64,000 bases of DNA from Vibrio tubiashii ATCC 19109 (GTDB lineage: Bacteria; Pseudomonadota; Gammaproteobacteria; Enterobacterales; Vibrionaceae): positions 1,240,001 through 1,304,000 of the forward strand of contig NZ_CP009354.1 of the NCBI RefSeq assembly GCF_000772105.1. The letters are read 5' to 3'. The notes under the pieces were generated by a model that saw only the letters and a list, made by a program, of their open reading frames with translations, ran no database searches and had not been told where the DNA came from. The position numbers and the translations under genes are program-made. Below are positions 59,204 through 64,000 of the stretch, piece by piece. Within the stretch, counting starts at the first letter, position 1, and each line of letters starts with the position of its first letter.

Positions 59204-60292
59204 ATGAAGCAATGGTTTAATCTATGTGCGCTCTCTTCGGCTGCACTGTTAGCTGGGTGTGGTGGTGAACCACAGTATGTGGATTTTGGTACACCTAAAG
59301 TGAAAGTGTTGGCACTTTCCAACCAAGTTGTAAACGAAGACCGCCTCTATTTTCCTGCGGTAGCAAACGCAGCAGAACGCTCGCACTTAAGCTTCCGCGT
59401 GGCAGGGGAAATCAGCAAAATTTACGTTAAAGAAGGTGATCACCTTAAACAGGGTGACTTGATTGCAGAGTTAGACCCTACCGACTACAAACTTGAGGTT
59501 GATAATGCCACTGCGCGTTACAGCGTGGTAGATAGTCAGTACAAGCGCTCAAAGCCGCTTGTGGATAAAGGTTTGCTGGCTAAGTCTCAATTCGACGAGA
59601 TAGCAGCGAACCGTCAGATTGCTTATGCAGAGCTTCAATTAGCCAAACTTCGTTTATCTTTTACTAAATTGAAAGCGCCTGTTGATGGGATTATCTCACG
59701 CGTTAACGTTGATCAGTTTGAGAACATTCAGGTCGGTCAACAAGTCGTCAATATCCACAGTGTCGAGAGCGTCGAGGTGTTGATACAACTTCCTGACCAA
59801 CTCCATGCCAGCCAGCCGACTCAAGAGTCGTTAGAAAACATTGAAGCTGTTGTGCGAGTACCGAGTGGCAATGAATACAATGCGACTATCAAAGAGTTTA
59901 CCACTGAGCCAGACCCGGCGACCGGTACATTTACCGTGACTTTAACACTACCTATGCCTGAAGAAGAGTACATTCTGGATGGTATGGCAGTAGAGGTAAC
60001 GTCTAAGGGTAAAGATGTTGGTTTAGAGCTTAAAGGTGGGGTTCAAGTACCTATTGAAGCCATTTTCAATGGTGATGGAGACTCGCTGGATAGACAAAGC
60101 AAATATGTTTGGGTACTCAATCCAGATAACTCTGTTACAAAGCGAAAAGTCGTGACTGGCAAGGCGAGTAAAGACGCCATTCAAATTCTAGATGGATTAA
60201 CTAGTGAGCAGTCAGTTGTGATAGCAGGTGTTTCTAGATTAAGGGAAGGTATGCAGGTGCAAGTAGTTAAGCAGGAGGCGGGTAATGAGTGA
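59204..60292 (+). CDS. RND efflux adaptor lipoprotein (second)
   Basis: 362 residues with a lipobox LLAGC (Cys about 19). A second, diverged membrane-fusion protein with the same order: SFRVAGEISKIYVKEGDHLKQGDLIAELDPTDY, helical hairpin, LSFTKLKAPVDGIIS, beta barrel. Two adaptors may form a mixed ring, as in systems requiring both. ATG 59204 follows the previous stop by one base; its end overlaps the pump gene by 8 nt. Probably VexJ. Confidence 0.85.
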   Translation: MKQWFNLCALSSAALLAGCGGEPQYVDFGTPKVKVLALSNQVVNEDRLYFPAVANAAERSHLSFRVAGEISKIYVKEGDHLKQGDLIAELDPTDYKLEVDNATARYSVVDSQYKRSKPLVDKGLLAKSQFDEIAANRQIAYAELQLAKLRLSFTKLKAPVDGIISRVNVDQFENIQVGQQVVNIHSVESVEVLIQLPDQLHASQPTQESLENIEAVVRVPSGNEYNATIKEFTTEPDPATGTFTVTLTLPMPEEEYILDGMAVEVTSKGKDVGLELKGGVQVPIEAIFNGDGDSLDRQSKYVWVLNPDNSVTKRKVVTGKASKDAIQILDGLTSEQSVVIAGVSRLREGMQVQVVKQEAGNE

Positions 60293-63200
60293 ACATAAGA
60301 ACAACTCGCCGCAAAGCGATGATGATGTAACGGGTATCGCGGCTTACTTTATCCGCAACCGTGTGATCAGTTGGATGATCTCGTTAATCTTCTTGATTGG
60401 TGGTGCTGCGGCTTTCTTTGGTTTAGGTCGATTGGAAGACCCTGCATTTACCATCAAAGATGCTATGGTTGTGACTTCCTACCCGGGTGCGACGCCACAG
60501 CAAGTAGAAGAAGAGGTGACTTATCCTATAGAGAAGGCTATCCAGCAGCTAACCTATGTCGATGAAGTCAACTCCATTTCAAGTCGCGGTTTATCGCAAA
60601 TAACCGTTTCGATGAAAAACAACTATGGCCCCGATGATTTACCCCAGATTTGGGATGAGTTACGCCGAAAAGTGAACGATCTAAAAGGTCAGCTACCGCC
60701 GGGGGTTAATGACCCATCGGTGATTGATGACTTTGGTGATGTTTACGGCATCTTACTAGCGGTAACTGGTGATGGCTACAGCTACAAAGAGCTACTCGAT
60801 TATGTGGACTATCTACGTCGAGAGCTGGAGCTTATAGATGGTGTCAGTAAGGTTTCGGTCTCCGGAGAACAGCAAGAGCAGGTCTTTATCGAGATTTCGA
60901 TGAAGCGTTTGAGCACCCTCGGAATCGCACCGAACACGGTATTTAACTTGTTATCCACTCAGAACGTGGTTTCTGATGCGGGCGCAATTCGAATCGGTGA
61001 TGAATACATTCGAATTCATCCTACCGGTGAGTTCAAAAATGTGGATCAGCTCGGTGATTTAATCATTACTGAGAGTGGTGCACAGGGACTGATCTACCTG
61101 AAAGACGTCGCAGACATTACTCGTGGCTATGTTGAAGTTCCGAGCAATATTGTCACTTTCAATGGTGAACTAGCGCTTAACTTAGGGGTTTCCTTTGCTC
61201 AAGGGGTAAACGTTGTTGAAGTAGGCCAACGCTTTGATCGACGTTTAGCTGAGCTTAAGTACCAGCAGCCCGTAGGTGTTGAGATCTCTGAGATCTACAG
61301 TCAACCTAAAGAAGTTGATAAGTCTGTAAGCGGATTTGTCGTCAGCCTAGGTCAAGCGGTCGCGATCGTTATCATCGTACTGCTGTTCTTTATGGGACTA
61401 AGATCTGGCCTGTTGATTGGTCTTATTTTGCTACTCACCGTTCTGGGTACTTTCATATTTATGAAGTACTTTGCTATCGATTTACAACGTATCTCCCTAG
61501 GTGCTCTGGTTATCGCTTTAGGTATGCTGGTGGATAATGCCATTGTGGTGGTCGAAGGGATATTGATTGGCACGCAGAAAGGGCGGACGCGGATGCAAGC
61601 CGCGACAGATATCGTGACTCAAACCAAATGGCCGTTGCTCGGTGCGACAGTGATTGCGGTGACGGCATTTGCGCCAATCGGTTTGTCGGAGGACGCGACA
61701 GGTGAATATTGTGGCACCTTATTTAGTGTGCTTCTTATTTCGCTGATGTTGAGCTGGTTTACGGCTATTTCTCTTACTCCATTCTTTGCTGATATCTTCT
61801 TTAAAGGTCAGAAGTTCAAGCAAGATGGGGCAGAAAGCGATCCATACAATGGAATGATCTTCGTGGTGTACAAAGGCTTCCTTGAGTTCTGTATGAAGCG
61901 AGCTTGGTTAACCGTCGTTGTGCTTATTCTGGGTTTAGCTGCGAGCATTGTTGGCTTTACGCAAGTTAAGCAGTCGTTCTTCCCATCTTCAACAACGCCT
62001 ATCTTCCAAGCAGACATCTGGTTGCCTGAAGGGACCGATATTCGTGCGACAAACACGAAACTGAAAGCCTTGGAATCTTGGTTATCTGATCAAGAGGGTG
62101 TCGAGCACATTACCACTACTGCTGGTAAAGGTCTGCAACGCTTTATGCTGACCTATGCACCAGAGAAGAGCTATGCGGCGTATGGTGAAATCACGACTAG
62201 GGTGGCTGATTACGAGCAACTTGCCAGCTTAATGACGAACTTTAGGCTCCACTTGGAGGACAAGTTCCCTGAAATTAACTACAAGCTTAAACAGATTGAA
62301 CTTGGCCCAGGTGGCGGTGCGAAAATCGAAGCTCGTATTATTGGCTCAGATCCAACGGTACTGCGTGGAATAGCCAAGCAAGTTGAAGACATCATGCACG
62401 CGGACCCAGGCACCACCAATATTCGTCACGACTGGCGTGAACGTACGAAAGTGCTTGAGCCGCAGTTTAATGAAAGCCAAGCTCGTCGTTACGGTATCAG
62501 TAAGTCTGATGTGGATGAGTTTCTTGCGATGTCATTCTCTGGCAAGTCAATTGGTGTTTACCGAGATGGTACGACCTTGATGCCGATAGTGGCACGCTTA
62601 CCAGAAGATGAACGTGTCGACATTCGAAATATCGAAGGTATGAAGATATGGAGTCCTGCACTTAGCGAGTACATCCCGCTGCAACAAGTCACAATGGGCT
62701 ACGAAATTCGTTGGGAAGACCCAATCATAGTGCGTAAGAACCGTAAGCGTATGCTAACAGTCTTTGCTGATCCTGACTTGCTAGGTGAAGAGACTGCCGC
62801 GACACTTCAAGCTCGTCTAATGCCGCAGATTGAAGCGATTGAGCTGCCGCCGGGTTATTCATTAGAGTGGGGTGGTGAGTATGAGTCTTCGGGTGATGCC
62901 CAAGAGTCACTCTTTACTACCATGCCGATGGGCTACCTGTTTATGTTCTTAGTCACCGTGTTCTTGTTTAACTCGGTGAAAGAGCCGTTGATCGTCTGGT
63001 TAACAGTACCACTGGCAATTATTGGTGTGACAACGGGCCTACTGGCACTGAACACCCCATTTGGCTTTATGGCCTTGCTCGGTTTCTTGAGCTTGTCGGG
63101 TATGTTGCTTAAGAACGGGATTGTCTTGCTGGATCAGATCGAGATTGAAATGCACTCGGGCAAAGACCCATATGTGGCAGTCGTTGACGCTGCATTAAGT

Positions 63201-63386
63201 CGTGTTCGTCCTGTTTGTATGGCGGCGATTACGACCATCTTGGGTATGATTCCTTTGCTTCCAGACATCTTCTTCAAGCCAATGGCGGTAACCATCATGT
63301 TTGGTTTAGGTTTTGCGACAGTACTGACACTTATTGTCGTACCAGTGTTGTATCGTCTATTCCACAAAGTAAAAGTGCCAAACTAA
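60285..63386 (+). CDS. vexK: RND multidrug efflux pump
   Basis: 1033 residues with 12 membrane segments and two large periplasmic loops (HAE-1/AcrB-like). The TM4 motif includes GALVIALGMLVDNAIVVVEG with the proton-relay aspartate (about 415). The porter domain is rich in Asp/Glu, and the last TMs carry GMLLKNGIVLLDQIE. It exports bile salts, detergents and drugs with TolC in V. cholerae VexIJK. The operon lies directly after pspABC, as in V. cholerae. Assignment of the name is by synteny and the two-adaptor layout. Confidence 0.85.
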   Translation: MSEHKNNSPQSDDDVTGIAAYFIRNRVISWMISLIFLIGGAAAFFGLGRLEDPAFTIKDAMVVTSYPGATPQQVEEEVTYPIEKAIQQLTYVDEVNSISSRGLSQITVSMKNNYGPDDLPQIWDELRRKVNDLKGQLPPGVNDPSVIDDFGDVYGILLAVTGDGYSYKELLDYVDYLRRELELIDGVSKVSVSGEQQEQVFIEISMKRLSTLGIAPNTVFNLLSTQNVVSDAGAIRIGDEYIRIHPTGEFKNVDQLGDLIITESGAQGLIYLKDVADITRGYVEVPSNIVTFNGELALNLGVSFAQGVNVVEVGQRFDRRLAELKYQQPVGVEISEIYSQPKEVDKSVSGFVVSLGQAVAIVIIVLLFFMGLRSGLLIGLILLLTVLGTFIFMKYFAIDLQRISLGALVIALGMLVDNAIVVVEGILIGTQKGRTRMQAATDIVTQTKWPLLGATVIAVTAFAPIGLSEDATGEYCGTLFSVLLISLMLSWFTAISLTPFFADIFFKGQKFKQDGAESDPYNGMIFVVYKGFLEFCMKRAWLTVVVLILGLAASIVGFTQVKQSFFPSSTTPIFQADIWLPEGTDIRATNTKLKALESWLSDQEGVEHITTTAGKGLQRFMLTYAPEKSYAAYGEITTRVADYEQLASLMTNFRLHLEDKFPEINYKLKQIELGPGGGAKIEARIIGSDPTVLRGIAKQVEDIMHADPGTTNIRHDWRERTKVLEPQFNESQARRYGISKSDVDEFLAMSFSGKSIGVYRDGTTLMPIVARLPEDERVDIRNIEGMKIWSPALSEYIPLQQVTMGYEIRWEDPIIVRKNRKRMLTVFADPDLLGEETAATLQARLMPQIEAIELPPGYSLEWGGEYESSGDAQESLFTTMPMGYLFMFLVTVFLFNSVKEPLIVWLTVPLAIIGVTTGLLALNTPFGFMALLGFLSLSGMLLKNGIVLLDQIEIEMHSGKDPYVAVVDAALSRVRPVCMAAITTILGMIPLLPDIFFKPMAVTIMFGLGFATVLTLIVVPVLYRLFHKVKVPN

Positions 63387-63400
63387 CTAAACTAGAAGTA

Positions 63401-63433
63401 AACGCCCCTGACTTTGTCGGGGGCGTTTGTTTT
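63401..63433 (+). terminator. RND operon terminator
   Basis: AACGCCCC pairs with GGGGCGTT across TGACTTTGTCG, followed by TGTTTTT. Confidence 0.85.
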
Positions 63434-63447
63434 TAAGGAGAGAATCA

Positions 63448-64000
63448 ATGAGCAAGGATACAACTTGTGCTTGGGCGATGAATCATGAACTTGAGCGCGA
63501 ATACCACGATGCGGAATGGGGCGTGCCGGTTTATGATGACAATGTACTGTTTGAGTTCATAACCTTAGAAGGGGCTCAGGCAGGGCTGAGTTGGATTACG
63601 ATTCTAAAGAAACGTGAGGGTTACCGAGCAGCGTTTGAAGGCTATGACTTGTCTCGTCTGTCGCAGTATGATGAAAGTCAGGTCGAGCAAATTATCGAAA
63701 ATTATGATGTCGTCAAACATCGAGGCAAGATTACCTCTGTATTTGGAAATGCGCGTGCGGCTTTGGCACTGATTGAAGAATATGGCAGCTTATCGAACGC
63801 TTTGTGGCAGTTTGTTGATGGTAAACCGATCGTAAATAACTGGACGCAAATGAGTGGTGTGCCTGCTTCGACAGAGCAATCGAAGGCAATGAGCAAATTT
63901 CTCAAAAAGAAAGGCTTTAAGTTTGTTGGCGAAACGATCTGTTACGCCTTCATGCAAGCGGTCGGTATGGTTGATGATCACCTAGTTGACTGCCCAAAGA
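63448..64000 (+). CDS. tag: 3-methyladenine DNA glycosylase I, cut by the window edge
   Basis: 184 residues are visible, starting at ATG 63448 after AAGGAG, with no stop before 64000. CAWAMNHELEREYHDAEWGVPVYDD is the Tag N-terminus, with the first zinc-snap Cys and His. GLSWITILKKREGYRAAF follows, and VDDHLVDC carries the second His and Cys of the zinc snap. It removes N3-methyladenine in base-excision repair. Only a few residues are missing (E. coli Tag 187). Confidence 0.93.
   Translation, partial: MSKDTTCAWAMNHELEREYHDAEWGVPVYDDNVLFEFITLEGAQAGLSWITILKKREGYRAAFEGYDLSRLSQYDESQVEQIIENYDVVKHRGKITSVFGNARAALALIEEYGSLSNALWQFVDGKPIVNNWTQMSGVPASTEQSKAMSKFLKKKGFKFVGETICYAFMQAVGMVDDHLVDCPK

Overview
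The window is a stretch of ordinary chromosome from a marine gammaproteobacterium of the genus Vibrio. The evidence is gene content and gene order: FadE–FabV, an OmpU-type porin, bioA/bioBFCD, purB–hflD–mnmA, gsk, an H-NS/VicH gene, a complete his operon, sapABCDF–pspF–pspABC and a VexIJK-type RND pump lie in the neighbour relations I know from Vibrio cholerae. I see no rRNA or tRNA gene, insertion sequence, prophage or CRISPR array. Both edges cut genes: the 3' end of a GT2 glycosyltransferase on the left and the tag gene on the right.

Layout. 1-1927: glycolipid or polysaccharide modification operon (GT2, GT39, GtrA). 2170-6644: fatty-acid block (PsrA-like TetR regulator, FadE, FabV), with a FadR-like operator inside the promoter and a PsrA-like operator before psrA. 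6645-7066: intergenic element with small hairpins, a terminator and sixteen 8-bp repeats. 7067-15046: xthA, a chemoreceptor, then roxA, rsmS, priC, a TSUP permease and dinG on the minus strand. 15047-17401: ompU and a DUF2057 protein. 17478-22557: biotin regulon, bioA divergent from bioBFCD across a BirA operator. 22610-23944: a 55-residue unknown protein and htpX. 24019-30191: an eight-gene operon (SnoaL-like, SDR, FAD oxidoreductase, DUF1365, CFA-like methyltransferase, DUF2878, chalcone isomerase-like, DUF3833) behind a promoter full of TGTACAA motifs. This gene set recurs in bacteria as a membrane-lipid response to light or singlet oxygen. 30192-30507: a second composite repeat element. 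30508-35806: purB, hflD and mnmA on the minus strand, an unknown 89-residue protein, and gsk. Both purB and gsk carry PurR boxes. 35911-38809: hns and a lysine riboswitch in front of an NhaC-family transporter. 38962-46330: his operon with an intact leader peptide and attenuator. 46397-49256: a Fur-boxed 10-TM metal exporter divergent from a Mn-dependent pyrophosphatase, then a DUF2750 protein. 49265-57983: DUF2927 protein, sapABCDF and pspF on the minus strand, divergent from sigma-54-driven pspABC. 58171-63386: RND efflux operon with two adaptor lipoproteins. 63448-64000: tag.

The most unusual signal is the pair of composite elements at 6696-7066 and 30201-30507. Each has a 66-nt hairpin-rich unit (56 of 66 positions identical), an AGGGTTG/CAACCCT terminator, and perfect 8-bp tandem arrays. 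The units AGCTCTCC, AGCTTTCC and AGTTTTCC differ by single-base steps. In both elements the array begins immediately after the stop codon of the minus-strand gene (xthA or purB) and fills the space before its terminator.
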